A stretch of 64,000 nucleotides of DNA, taken from NCBI RefSeq assembly GCF_022878925.1, contig NZ_CP084628.1, forward strand, positions 558,001 through 622,000, given 5' to 3'. This stretch comes from Caballeronia sp. TF1N1. Lineage in GTDB: Bacteria > Pseudomonadota > Gammaproteobacteria > Burkholderiales > Burkholderiaceae. The notes below the pieces were generated by a model. It saw only the letters and a program-made list of their open reading frames with translations, did not search any database and was not told the origin of the DNA. Positions 42,609-53,782 of the stretch are shown piece after piece. Position numbers and translations under genes: made by a program. Position 1 is the first letter of the stretch; every line of letters begins with the position of its first letter.

Positions 42609-43730
42609 CTACGCGATCTGGCCTTCGGCCGAACCGCCCGCGGCTCTGACGGCGAGCGCGTCGCCGACATCTTCCGTATCGGCCAGCGAATCGCTCGCAT
42701 CCGCCAGGCCGAGATTGCGTCGCCAACTCGCGGGCGGCGTGCCGAACTCGCGCTTGAACGCGCGATTGAACGCCGCCTCGGATTCATAACCCACTTGCTC
42801 GGCGACGGCCGCAAGCGAGCTGGTCCCGTTGCGCAATTCCTGCGCGGCAATCTGCAGACGCCAGCGCGCAAGATATTGCATAGGCGGCTGGCCGAGCAGT
42901 TGCGTGAAGCGCTGCGCCAGCGCGGAACGCGAGAGGCCTGCCTTGCGCGCGAGTTCATCGACGGTCCAGCCGTGTGCCGGCTGCGCGTGCAGCAACGCGA
43001 GCGCGCGTCCCACGAAACGATCGCTCACGCCCGCGAGCCAGCCTTTGCGATCGTCCGGCAATGCGTCGATGCAGCGCCGCACCGCTTCCACGAAAAGCAG
43101 TTCCGACAATCGCGCCAGCACGATCGCGCTGCCGACGCGACATTCGGCGGCCTCGACAGCCGCGAGTTTGAGCGATGTTTCGAGCCACGCCGATTGCGGG
43201 TCGTTGCGCATGTCGACCTTGAACAAGCGCGGCAGTGCCGCGAGCACGGGATTGGTCAGGGTATCGTCGCAAGCGAGAAAGCCGCAGATCAGACGCGTGT
43301 GCGCGCCGCCTCCGCCATAACTCAGCTTCATCACTTCGCCCGGCGACGTTTCCAGATACTTCGAGAGCATGGCGCTTGCCGACGCGGGCGTGAGTTCGAG
43401 CGAACTGCCCATCAGATGCGCTTCGCCTTGAGGCACGACAAGCAATTCACCCGCGCTCACGTGAATGGCGGAAGCGGGGTCGCCTGTAAGCGAGGCCCAG
43501 CAACTGCCTTCCGTGATGAGGTGATACGAGACGATGCGCTCGGTGCGCGGCAAAAACGTCGCGCACAAGTCGGGCGTGGCGTGGCCGAAGACGCACCAGG
43601 GTGCTGTGAATTCGCCATTTAGATAAACCGCCCCGCCGAGACGCACGAGGCGAAGCACGTCGGAAAGCGCATCCATGTAGGCGCCCATCAGTTTCGGCGT
43701 CCTGCGCAAAATATCTGGACGCGTGGTCAT
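42609..43730 (-). CDS. AraC-family transcriptional regulator with cupin sensor
   Basis: A 373-residue regulator. An N-terminal cupin-like sensor (about residues 20-220, FLPRTERIVSYHLITEGSCW) is followed by two AraC helix-turn-helix units at the C-terminus (WTVDELARKAGLSRSALAQRFTQLLG and SLAAVAEQVGYESEAAFNRAFKREFG). The PPASWRR end is typical. It may control the lyase-family gene 95 bases downstream. In-frame ATGs at 43730 and 43688 are both possible starts. Confidence 0.9.
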   Translation of the reverse strand: MTTRPDILRRTPKLMGAYMDALSDVLRLVRLGGAVYLNGEFTAPWCVFGHATPDLCATFLPRTERIVSYHLITEGSCWASLTGDPASAIHVSAGELLVVPQGEAHLMGSSLELTPASASAMLSKYLETSPGEVMKLSYGGGGAHTRLICGFLACDDTLTNPVLAALPRLFKVDMRNDPQSAWLETSLKLAAVEAAECRVGSAIVLARLSELLFVEAVRRCIDALPDDRKGWLAGVSDRFVGRALALLHAQPAHGWTVDELARKAGLSRSALAQRFTQLLGQPPMQYLARWRLQIAAQELRNGTSSLAAVAEQVGYESEAAFNRAFKREFGTPPASWRRNLGLADASDSLADTEDVGDALAVRAAGGSAEGQIA

Positions 43731-43838
43731 TCCATAAGCCGGCTCGCGTGCTGATACTAGCACTCATGCGACCTTGCAACAACGAACGCGAAACGGTTCG
43801 TCGGACGAGACGCGCATCCACGAAATCAGGAGGACGGC

Positions 43839-44273
43839 ATGAGTCAGGCAGAGGAGTATCGCGGTCAATGTTTTTGCGGTGCAGTGCAATTCACGGTACA
43901 TGGAAAACCAGAAGGCATGGGCTATTGCCATTGCGCGTCGTGCCGAAGCTGGTCGGCAAGTCCGCTCAACGCATTCACGCTCTGGAAGCCCGAGGCATTG
44001 GAAGTGACGCGCGGCGCGGATGATATCGGCACTTACAACAAGACCGAGAACAGCTATCGCAAATGGTGCAGGAACTGCGGCGGTCATCTCTTCACGGAAC
44101 ATCCGGGGCTCGGGCTCGTCGATGTCTTCGCCGCCAACCTGACGGACTTTCCCTACGAAGCCGGTGTGCACGTCAATTACGCCGAAACGGTGTTGCGCAT
44201 GAAAGACGGCTTGCCCAAACTGAAGGACTTTCCAGCCGAATTGGGCGGCTCGGGCGTGAGCGTGGCCGAATGA
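43839..44273 (+). CDS. GFA/CENP-V-type zinc protein
   Basis: A 144-residue protein of the glutathione-dependent formaldehyde-activating-enzyme (GFA) fold. Zinc cysteines are in CFCGAVQF, CHCASCRSWS and WCRNCGG. Most members have no proven activity, and the formaldehyde role has been questioned for the family. It is not in an operon with formaldehyde genes here. A ribosome-site-like AGGAGG lies just before the ATG at 43839. Confidence 0.88.
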   Translation: MSQAEEYRGQCFCGAVQFTVHGKPEGMGYCHCASCRSWSASPLNAFTLWKPEALEVTRGADDIGTYNKTENSYRKWCRNCGGHLFTEHPGLGLVDVFAANLTDFPYEAGVHVNYAETVLRMKDGLPKLKDFPAELGGSGVSVAE

Positions 44274-44388
44274 TCGCTAGATTGCCCGTTGCCGCGCGGG
44301 CAGTCTCGATTGCGATATCGCGGCGCCATCGGAACAGCAGCACATCATGCATGTCGCATCGCTGCCCTTGCCTTTTCAGGAGTTCGTC

Positions 44389-45222
44389 ATGACCGCAGCC
44401 GATTCCGCTTTCTCGCCCGCCGCCGACCTCGCCGCCGTCAAGGTTCGTCAACAAGCCGCCTGGTCGACCGGCAACTACGCCGTCGTCGGCACCACGCTGC
44501 AGATCGTCGGCGAGAATCTTTGCGAAGCGCTCGACTTGCGCGCGGGCAGCCGCGTGCTCGACGTCGCCGCCGGCAATGGCAACGCGACCCTCGCCGCCGC
44601 GCGCCGCTGGTGCGATGTCACGTCGACCGATTACGTCGCCGCGCTGCTCGATGCAGGCCGCGCCCGCGCCACGGCTGAAGGGCTCGCCGTGCAGTTTCAG
44701 GAAGCGGACGCGGAAGCGCTGCCCTACGCCGACGCATCGTTCGATATCGTGATGTCCACGTTCGGCGTAATGTTCACGCCCGATCAAGCCAAGGCGGCCC
44801 GCGAACTTGCGCGCGTGTGCAAACCAGGCGGCAAGATCGGGCTCGCGAACTGGACGCCGGAGAGTTTCATCGGACAAGTGTTCAAGACGATCGGCAAATA
44901 CATTGCGCCGCCAGCCGGCGTGATGTCGCCTGCGCTCTGGGGCACGAAGGCGCGGCTCGACGCGCTGTTCGACGGCAGCGCGCAGGAAATCGTCGCGACG
45001 AGTCGCGATTTCACGTTTCGGTATCGCTCGGCCGCGCATTTCATGGACGTGTTCCGCACGTATTACGGGCCGATGAACAAGGCTATCGGCGCACTCGAAG
45101 GCGAGCGTCAGGCGGCGTTTCTAGGTGAGATGATGGCGCTGATCGAGAGCCGCAATCGTTCGGGCGACGCGACGCTCGTGCTGCCAAGCGAGTATCTCGA
45201 AGTCGTGGTGACGCGGCTGTGA
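44389..45222 (+). CDS. Class I SAM-dependent methyltransferase
   Basis: A 277-residue methyltransferase. Motif I is VLDVAAGNGNATLAAA near residue 49, the acidic post-motif TSTDYV follows, and motif IV-like PYADASFDIVMSTFGVMF lies near residue 110. A C-terminal cap of about 100 residues presumably selects the substrate, which is unknown (UbiE/COQ5-like in look). The start is the ATG at 44389 with CAGGAG upstream. It stands alone after the GFA gene. Confidence 0.88.
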   Translation: MTAADSAFSPAADLAAVKVRQQAAWSTGNYAVVGTTLQIVGENLCEALDLRAGSRVLDVAAGNGNATLAAARRWCDVTSTDYVAALLDAGRARATAEGLAVQFQEADAEALPYADASFDIVMSTFGVMFTPDQAKAARELARVCKPGGKIGLANWTPESFIGQVFKTIGKYIAPPAGVMSPALWGTKARLDALFDGSAQEIVATSRDFTFRYRSAAHFMDVFRTYYGPMNKAIGALEGERQAAFLGEMMALIESRNRSGDATLVLPSEYLEVVVTRL

Positions 45223-45389
45223 AAGGCTCGAAACGCCGCCGGCTTTTCGACTGCGGCTCGCGCCTGTGGTCGTCCGTCTGCCTGTTCGGCCTTCGATACG
45301 GCCACGTGCTTCTGGCGCTGCCGCTCTGCTCGTCGGTATGTTTCTTCGGATGGCGGTTCGCGTTATCGACTTTAGGGCTGGGCGTTTAG

Positions 45390-45427
45390 ACCTGTTTCGC
45401 CGCGCTCGCGTGCGCGGCGAAACAGGT
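45390..45427. repeat. Perfect 16-base inverted repeat with 6-base loop
   Basis: Arms ACCTGTTTCGCCGCGC (45390-45405) and its exact complement (45412-45427), loop TCGCGT. It would form a very stable hairpin in either strand. No T run follows, so it is not a standard terminator; it lies between the methyltransferase and the DUF4142 gene. Confidence 0.85.
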
Positions 45428-45497
45428 GCGGTCATCGTGTGTTATTCCGTCAGGTGCGACCCTGCGAGGCGCGAATACCGCAAAGGGCCCGATATCC

Positions 45498-46046
45498 ATG
45501 AGACAGGCGATCACCATCAGAACCGTTGCGCGCACGCTCTTGCTGCTGCTCGCTTCGCTTCACGCGTTCGCTCAATCCTCGCGTCCGTCCGATGCGCAGA
45601 TGCTCGGCATTCTGCTCGTTGCGAATCAGGCCGAGATTGCGACCGGTCAGCTTGCGTTGCGCCGGACGCAATCGCGCAGCGTGCAGAGCTTCGCGAGCCG
45701 GATGGTCTCGGAACACGGACAGGTTTATCAGGAAGGCTTGGCGCTGTTGCAAAGACTCGGCGCAGAGGCGCAGCCAAGCGGCGTAAGCGACGACCTGACA
45801 CGACAAACGCGCGATGACTTGCGAACCCTCGACAACGCCGATGCCCGCGATTTCGACCTTACTTATCTGAACCGCGAAGTCTTCTTCCTGCAACAGCTCG
45901 TGAAGTCCGTGGATGGCTTCATCCGTTCGACTGCGAGCGCCGATCTCAAGACGTTGCTCGTGCGCTCGCGTCCGTCCTTCATTCTGCAACTGGATCAGGC
46001 GCACAGGCTGCAACTGGCGCTCGATCGTCCGGGCTTTTCGCATTGA
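45498..46046 (+). CDS. DUF4142-family exported protein
   Basis: A 182-residue protein with a signal peptide (TVARTLLLLLASLHAFAQ, cleavage after about residue 26). The mature region has the four-helix pattern of DUF4142 (LLVANQAEIATGQLALRRTQSRSVQSFA, SEHGQVYQEGLALLQRLG), a ferritin-like periplasmic domain often seen in stress-related loci. No metal ligands are certain. The start is the ATG at 45498. It is convergent with katG, separated by a terminator. Confidence 0.78.
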   Translation: MRQAITIRTVARTLLLLLASLHAFAQSSRPSDAQMLGILLVANQAEIATGQLALRRTQSRSVQSFASRMVSEHGQVYQEGLALLQRLGAEAQPSGVSDDLTRQTRDDLRTLDNADARDFDLTYLNREVFFLQQLVKSVDGFIRSTASADLKTLLVRSRPSFILQLDQAHRLQLALDRPGFSH

Positions 46047-46047
46047 C

Positions 46048-46082
46048 AAAAAAACGCGGCGGCCCGGAAAGGCCACCGCGTT
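46048..46082 (-). terminator. Rho-independent terminator of katG
   Basis: On the minus strand a hairpin with arms AACGCGGTGGCC/GGCCGCCGCGTT (one mismatch) is followed by a run of T residues, about 22 bases after the katG stop codon. Confidence 0.88.
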
Positions 46083-46104
46083 CGTCGAACACGCTTTGCA
46101 GCGA

Positions 46105-48672
<2,568 letters not shown>

Positions 48673-49083
48673 GTGAGCGACGGTCCGACACCCTGGCGTT
48701 ACGTCAAGTCGTCCATTCGGGAAATAGGCAGCAAGTCGGCGACGTTGGACCATTTGACAACACACTTAGGCGTTGTCAAAATATCCAACACCAAAGCGGT
48801 TTTGATTGAGGATGAGCGACTCGAATTCGCGGGATCGGGGTTCGCGGAAATCGTCTTGTGGCACGTTCCCGTGCGCGTGCAAGGGTGTACTCATTTCTAT
48901 AAATATCGGTTCGCTTATGTGGCGGCAAGCACATGCGTTCTTCGCTATGACAACGAACGCGGCAAGGGCGATCATCGGCACTTTGCCGGCGTCGAGTCGC
49001 CCTACGAATTTTCTACGCCTCAGCAGTTGTATGCAGACTTCTGGGCCGATGTAGCAATCTGGAACAGATGGAGGGCAAGATGA
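48673..49083 (+). CDS. TumE-like toxin (DUF6516 family)
   Basis: A frame of 136 codons from a GTG at 48673. The conserved part begins near residue 40 and contains EIVLWHVP, CTHFYKYRFAYV and YDNERGKGDHRH, then EFSTPQQLYADFWADV, matching the TumE-type toxin family. The true start is uncertain. A TTG at 48754 and a TTG at 48802 are in frame, and a consensus promoter inside the first 35 codons suggests a shorter product. It overlaps the downstream HTH gene by four bases, the usual toxin-antitoxin coupling. Confidence 0.75.
   Translation: MSDGPTPWRYVKSSIREIGSKSATLDHLTTHLGVVKISNTKAVLIEDERLEFAGSGFAEIVLWHVPVRVQGCTHFYKYRFAYVAASTCVLRYDNERGKGDHRHFAGVESPYEFSTPQQLYADFWADVAIWNRWRAR
48754..48782 (+). promoter_or_regulatory. 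Promoter/operator of the toxin-antitoxin pair
   Basis: An inverted repeat TTGACAAC (48754-48761) / GTTGTCAA (48772-48779) with a 10-base spacer overlaps a consensus -35 TTGACA. A -10-like CAAAAT follows at 48777-48782, 17 bases on. This is the expected layout of a self-repressing toxin-antitoxin promoter. Confidence 0.6.
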
Positions 49084-49598
49084 AGAAAACCGCAACTATC
49101 CGCATTTCTTCACTCGAAGAACTCACCGAGCGCTTCAATGCGGCAGTAGAGAATGGCAAACCCCTCCACGGCCGCAACTTCTCCTACGCCACGCCCGAGC
49201 TCCTCTTTCGCACCTTCACCACGCCGCGCTGGCGCATCATTCGCGTGATGACGGGCGCGGGGCCGATGTCCATCCGCGAGCTGGCCCGCCGGCTCGAGCG
49301 CGATGTGAAGGGCGTGCATCGCGATGTGCAAGCGCTTTTGCAAGCCGGCCTCATGGAAAACGATGCGAACGGCGCGATTATCTTTCCCTACGACACCGTG
49401 CACGTGAATTTCAAACTGAAGGCGGCCGACTTATCGCCGTTGGCGAGCGAGCACGAGTCGGCAGCCGCGTCTGTTGTCGAAGATCGCGCGGCCTTGCCTC
49501 AACGTACGCCGAGTACGCCCCGTACGCCACGCACATCACCCGCACCACGCGTATCACGCAAGCGCGCCGCAAGCGCACGACCGGCGGGTAATCGCTAG
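49080..49598 (+). CDS. HTH antitoxin, TumA/HVO_A0114-like
   Basis: A 172-residue DNA-binding protein. The winged helix lies at about residues 50-105 (PMSIRELARRLERDVKGVHRDVQALLQAGLM), followed by a strand and a Pro/Thr/Arg-rich tail (repeated TPRTP-type units near residues 145-157). TumE-type toxins are paired with this kind of HTH antitoxin. The ATG at 49080 has GGAGGGCAAG upstream and overlaps the toxin stop by four bases. The basic tail is longer than expected for the core domain and may bind nucleic acid. Confidence 0.78.
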   Translation: MKKTATIRISSLEELTERFNAAVENGKPLHGRNFSYATPELLFRTFTTPRWRIIRVMTGAGPMSIRELARRLERDVKGVHRDVQALLQAGLMENDANGAIIFPYDTVHVNFKLKAADLSPLASEHESAAASVVEDRAALPQRTPSTPRTPRTSPAPRVSRKRAASARPAGNR

Positions 49599-49602
49599 CC
49601 AC

Positions 49603-50136
49603 CTAACTCCAGTCGTCCATGTCGTGCTTGATGCTGTGCCGATTTGCAATGAGCGTCTCAACGCTGGGCTCGTTATTCATCGCACGCTGAATGGCGAGCT
49701 TGGTCGCTTCGTAATTCGTGCGATACATGTCTTTCTTGTCGAGGTTCGCGTCGGTGGCGCAGCGCGGGTCGATCCACACGAGGCTGATGATGCACAGATC
49801 GTTGGCCTGATCCTTCGGCAAGATGCCTTCGATCAAGCAATCGACCACTGCGTCCGCCGTCGCGGATTGCACCACGCCGCCGAACAGGTCGATATTCGCC
49901 ATGTCCTTGAGCGTGACCTTCGGGACGATGATCGTCGCCGGACGCACCAACTGGTTGCACGCGCGGATGGCGAACATGGCGGTATGCCCTTTCGACTGCG
50001 CCATCATGTTGGCGAAGGCGTGACCGACCGGCCCATCCACGCGGCCGATCAGGATTTCGGGCATTGCATCGGTGGCTTGTCCGGGGGCGGCAAAAACGGT
50101 GGCCTCGCCGGCGCGAAACGTCAGGTCCAGACTCAT
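49603..50136 (-). CDS. Formaldehyde-activating enzyme (Fae) homologue lacking the family histidine
   Basis: A 177-residue Fae-family protein. Fae condenses formaldehyde with tetrahydromethanopterin. The fold marks are present: ILIGRVDGPVGHAFANMM, GHTAMFAI, the YRTNYEATKLAIQRAM helix and a Lys-rich NKVT-like segment (VPKVTLKD). The conserved catalytic His of the VAHIDL motif aligns with Met25 here (DAMPEILIG), so ordinary Fae catalysis is doubtful. No methanopterin-pathway genes lie nearby. The ATG ending at 50136 follows AAGGAG. Its stop is four bases from the end of the convergent antitoxin gene. Confidence 0.85.
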   Translation of the reverse strand: MSLDLTFRAGEATVFAAPGQATDAMPEILIGRVDGPVGHAFANMMAQSKGHTAMFAIRACNQLVRPATIIVPKVTLKDMANIDLFGGVVQSATADAVVDCLIEGILPKDQANDLCIISLVWIDPRCATDANLDKKDMYRTNYEATKLAIQRAMNNEPSVETLIANRHSIKHDMDDWS

Positions 50137-50310
50137 GGTGTCTCCTTGCAGGGCTCGAAGTGGTCGAAGGAGAACAGCCAACGCAAGGACGATGCCAGAA
50201 CAGATCCGGAGCCCGAGGCGCTTTACCGATCGACGATCACGCGCTGGCTGTACCAAAACAGTAACCGCTCAGCGTGACACTTTGTCCATCTCGCGACAAG
50301 CGCGACCTGC

Positions 50311-50691
50311 TCAGAACGTCGACAACGTCAACGTGTTCTGCACGGACTTCACGCCCGGCACGCCTTCCGCGATATGCGTCGCCAGGTCGACCTGCGCCGT
50401 CTCCGGCACCCATCCTTCCAGTACTACGGCGCCGTTATTCGCTCGCACGGTGATGCCGCTTGCGCGCAAGCCTTTCGCTTTCTCGAGCGCATTGAGCACT
50501 CGCCGCACGAGCGCGCGGTCCGCGGCTTTCGACGATGACGCCGCCGCGCCCGTTACCGCCGAAGCCATTGTCACGCTTGCGGGCGACGCAAATTTCGCGG
50601 CGCCGCCCTGCGCGAACGCACACACCGATGCCATGCCGACACATGCGAGCGCCGCTGCCGTCGCGCGCACTCCAATTCGAATCAGAACCAT
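50311..50691 (-). CDS. BON-domain exported protein
   Basis: A 126-residue protein: a signal peptide (hydrophobic ATAAALACVGMASVCAFA), an Ala/Ser-rich spacer, then one BON domain (about residues 60-125, VRRVLNALEKAKGLRASGITVRANNGAVVLEGWVPE, then GVKSVQNTLTL). BON domains bind lipid or peptidoglycan-proximal membranes in the periplasm. The ATG ending at 50691 follows AGAGGTGG; a GTG two codons upstream is an alternative. Confidence 0.85.
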   Translation of the reverse strand: MVLIRIGVRATAAALACVGMASVCAFAQGGAAKFASPASVTMASAVTGAAASSSKAADRALVRRVLNALEKAKGLRASGITVRANNGAVVLEGWVPETAQVDLATHIAEGVPGVKSVQNTLTLSTF

Positions 50692-50722
50692 GACCACCTC
50701 TCATGTGAAAACCAGCGCTTAC

Positions 50723-51838
50723 TCAGAACCGATGCGTCATGCCCGCCGCGACCAGCGTTTCCGTTGCATTGAGCCCGTTCGGCGAGATGCCCGGCCAGCC
50801 CGCCGTCGACGTGCCGTTGTTCTTGAGAAAGCCCGCGCGCCCGTAGAACGCCGTGCGCTTGGAAATGCTGTGATCGAAGCCCGCTTGCACGAGCCACGCG
50901 TTGTCGTGCACGCCACGCGCGACGCGCTGCATGGCCGCGATCTCGATGGTGTCGGCGGGCGTTGCCTGGATCGTCGCGCCTGCTTCCATCGTGCTGAATG
51001 GATGCCCGGCGTTCAGACGCGCGGCAAGCGAACCCGCGGGCGTATCCTTCGGGCGGTGATAGGCGTAGTTGAACTGGAAGTTCACCGGCCCGACGCGATA
51101 GGCAAGCGCGCCCGTGAAGTGCTCCGTGCCGAGCGTCGGCAGCGTGGCGGGCAGGCCCGGCATGGTCTTCGAACCCGGATGCTGATTCTGGTAAGCGACG
51201 CCCGCGTAGAGGCCGTGCCCCGCGTAACTCGCGGCGATGTCGAGCATGTTGCCGGTAGTCAGCGGGTACGGCTGCGCGACACTCGCCGCGAGCGCGTACA
51301 TGCCCCGCAGCTCGACACCTCCCATGTTCTGGGTCTTGTAGACGATGGCGTTGCTCGAACGCCCGCCAGCCGTTTGCGTGGCGAGCGTATTGCGATCGAC
51401 AGTCGTCGAGGCGGCGGCGAGCGGCGAGAGCGCTTCGTTGGCACGGAACGGGTCCGACGGATAGAGCAGCCAGAAGGTCGGCTGGTACTGACGCCCGACT
51501 TGCAGCGAACCGTACTTTTCGTGCGTCAGGGCAACCCAGGCCTGTCGATAAAACATGGCGGACGAGTCCACCTGCGACGTGCCGTTGTTGACGTTGAAGC
51601 CGCCTTCGAGCGTGAATACCGCCTTCAATCCGCCGCCCAGATCTTCGCTGCCTTTGAAGCCGAGCAGCGAGGCGCTATTGCCGCCGCTTCTGAGCGACCA
51701 CGATTGCTGCCCGCCATTGGCGAGAAACTGGAAAAACGTGTCCGCCACGCCATACAACGTGACGCTGGACTGCGCGGCCGCGCTTCCTGCTGTCAGCCCG
51801 AGTATGGCGGCGCATAGCCCTTTGCTGCTGAAGCGCAT
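50723..51838 (-). CDS. Outer-membrane porin, Gram-negative trimeric type
   Basis: A 371-residue beta-barrel porin: signal peptide (CAAILGLTAGSAAA), mature start QSSVTLYGVADTFFQF, repeated amphipathic strands and terminal GMTHRF with the C-terminal Phe recognised by the BAM machinery. It belongs to the beta-proteobacterial OmpC-like family common in Burkholderiaceae. The ATG ending at 51838 follows CAGGAGACATGC. It lies beside the hydroxyproline locus but is transcribed separately from it. Confidence 0.93.
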   Translation of the reverse strand: MRFSSKGLCAAILGLTAGSAAAQSSVTLYGVADTFFQFLANGGQQSWSLRSGGNSASLLGFKGSEDLGGGLKAVFTLEGGFNVNNGTSQVDSSAMFYRQAWVALTHEKYGSLQVGRQYQPTFWLLYPSDPFRANEALSPLAAASTTVDRNTLATQTAGGRSSNAIVYKTQNMGGVELRGMYALAASVAQPYPLTTGNMLDIAASYAGHGLYAGVAYQNQHPGSKTMPGLPATLPTLGTEHFTGALAYRVGPVNFQFNYAYHRPKDTPAGSLAARLNAGHPFSTMEAGATIQATPADTIEIAAMQRVARGVHDNAWLVQAGFDHSISKRTAFYGRAGFLKNNGTSTAGWPGISPNGLNATETLVAAGMTHRF

Positions 51839-52089
51839 GCATGTCTCCTGGTTATATCCTGCCGATTCGCGGCGAAACATCGCGATCGGGCGATGACCGC
51901 CATTGCAGCCACGTCATCGCCCTTCGCAGCCAGTGTTGCAGCGGCGCGCGGCAAGGCGACCCCCCTTGCAGGGTGGGGGATGGGATAACCCCGATTATTC
52001 AGTATGTCTTATTATCGAGATGCATCGCGATTTGAGCGCAACGCGCGATTCCGCTATCCTGTTGCAACCGATACCAAAACGCCCCGCCG

Positions 52090-53343
52090 ATGCTCACCCT
52101 CGACTCCCGCGACACCGCCATGCTGCAGGGCGCTTTCGGCGCCGGCCCCGCGCTTGCCATGCGCATCGTCGCTGCGACGGCGCGTGTCATGAACGCCAGC
52201 GCGCTCATCGACGTCACCTGCGCGCATATCGACGGCTGTCTGTATCACGGCGCGGCGAGTCTCGACTTCGTGGAACGTTTCGTCGCGAGCGGCGCGAAAA
52301 TCGCGGTGCCGACCACGCTCAATGTCGGCTCGCTCGATCTGATTCACCCGGAGCTGTATCGCGGAGATTCGGCAACGGCCAACGCGGCGAAGCGCCTGAT
52401 GAACGCGCATCTCGAACTCGGCTGCGAGGCGAGCTTCACGTGCGCGCCGTATCAGTTGAAGCGTCGGCCGCGGCTCGGCGATCAGATCGCGTGGGCGGAA
52501 TCGAATGCCATCGTGTTCGCCAATTCCGTGCTCGGCGCGCGCACCAGCCGTTACGGCGACTTTCTGGATCTCGCGGCGGCCATTACCGGCCGCGTGCCGC
52601 ATGCGGGCTTGCATGTCACGGAGAATCGCGCGGCGCGGGTGGTGATCGAAGCGCCGGACTTGAACGCGTCGTCACATCGCGACGCCGACTTCGCCACGCT
52701 CGGTTTTCTGCTGGGCGGCGAAGCGGGCGCCACGGTCGCGGCCATCACCGGTCTGCCCGGCGACACCAGCGAAGACGAACTCAAGGCGCTCGGCGCGGCG
52801 GCGGCATCCAGCGGTTCGGTGGCGCTCTTTCATGCGGTCGGCATCACGCCCGAAGCGCCGACGCTCGATGCCGCGCTGCAAGGCCGCAGGCCCGAACGGA
52901 CCGTCCGCGTGAGCGCCGCCGATCTCGCCGCCATCCGCCGCCGCTGGAATCAGGCCCGACCCGGCGCTCCGCTCGCCGCCGTGAGCCTCGGCACGCCGCA
53001 TTTTTCCGTCGATGAGTTCCGCGCGCTCTCGTCGCTCTTCGATCGCTACAAAGGCGCCATGCGTTGCGACTTCTACGTGAATACGAGCCGCTACGTGCTC
53101 TGGCAACTGGAAGACGACGGCATGGCGGAGCGGCTGGCCGCGCGTGGCGTGCAGATCGTCGTGGACACCTGCACGTACATCACGCCGGTAATGAAGCAGA
53201 TCACCGGTCTCGTCATGACCAATTCGGGCAAGTGGGCGCATTACGCGCCCGCGAATATCGGCGTGACGGTGGCCTTTGGCAGCATGAACGAATGCGTACG
53301 CTCGGCGTTCGAAGGAAAGGTGTGTATCGATGAAGCCAACTGA
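52090..53343 (+). CDS. Aconitase X catalytic subunit (cis-3-hydroxy-L-proline dehydratase-type)
   Basis: A 417-residue AcnX large chain, an Fe-S dehydratase. Marks are CAHIDGCLYHG near residue 41, IAVPTTLNVGSLDLI, TCAPYQ, WAESNAIVFANSVLGART, GLHVTENRAA and, near the C-terminus, DTCTYITP with KWAHYAPANIG. AcnX pairs act on cis-3-hydroxyproline (giving pyrroline-2-carboxylate) or on mevalonate phosphate in other lineages; the facing hydroxyproline operon favours the first. It overlaps the small-subunit gene by 14 bases. The start is the ATG at 52090. Confidence 0.88.
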   Translation: MLTLDSRDTAMLQGAFGAGPALAMRIVAATARVMNASALIDVTCAHIDGCLYHGAASLDFVERFVASGAKIAVPTTLNVGSLDLIHPELYRGDSATANAAKRLMNAHLELGCEASFTCAPYQLKRRPRLGDQIAWAESNAIVFANSVLGARTSRYGDFLDLAAAITGRVPHAGLHVTENRAARVVIEAPDLNASSHRDADFATLGFLLGGEAGATVAAITGLPGDTSEDELKALGAAAASSGSVALFHAVGITPEAPTLDAALQGRRPERTVRVSAADLAAIRRRWNQARPGAPLAAVSLGTPHFSVDEFRALSSLFDRYKGAMRCDFYVNTSRYVLWQLEDDGMAERLAARGVQIVVDTCTYITPVMKQITGLVMTNSGKWAHYAPANIGVTVAFGSMNECVRSAFEGKVCIDEAN

Positions 53344-53782
53344 TTCCTTGAGCGCCACCGTGCTCGTTCCGGGCCAGGCGCGTGGCCTTTCCATAGCCCT
53401 TGCGCCGCTCAGTTTCTGGGGCGGCTACGACGCAGAACGCGGCGTCATCGTCGACAAGACGCATGCGGGTTGCGGCCAAAGTCTCACCGCGCGCGTGCTG
53501 GTCATGCCGCGTGCGCGCGGGTCGAGTTCGAGCAGCAGCGTGCTTGCCGAGGCCTTGCGCAATGGCATGGGGCCGTGCGGCATCGTGCTTGGCGAGCGCG
53601 ATCTGATTCTGTCCATTGGCGCAATCACGGCCAACGAGCTGTACGGGCTGAACGTGCCCGTCGTCATGGTCGATGAACCCGCGCTCGCCACGCTAGGCAA
53701 AGGCGAATTCATGCTCGAGATCGACGCACCGGATCACGAAGACCCAACGCGCGAGGCATGCATTCGCGTCACCGCGCCATGA
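53330..53782 (+). CDS. Aconitase X swivel (small) subunit
   Basis: A 150-residue AcnX small chain, the mobile swivel domain that completes the active site of the large chain. Recognisable segments are FWGGYDAERGVIVDKTHAGCGQSL near residue 24, MPRARGSSSSS near residue 57 (conserved Ser cluster) and LSIGAITANELYG. It starts within the large-subunit gene, so the two are translated together. Its 3' end overlaps the end of the convergent GntR gene by 14 bases. Confidence 0.88.
   Translation: MKPTDSLSATVLVPGQARGLSIALAPLSFWGGYDAERGVIVDKTHAGCGQSLTARVLVMPRARGSSSSSSVLAEALRNGMGPCGIVLGERDLILSIGAITANELYGLNVPVVMVDEPALATLGKGEFMLEIDAPDHEDPTREACIRVTAP

Noticed and set aside
51950..51985. CCCCC...GGGGG stretch before the aconitase X gene as a terminator
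   Set aside because: The arms are short and imperfect with no T run. It could be chance in GC-rich DNA.
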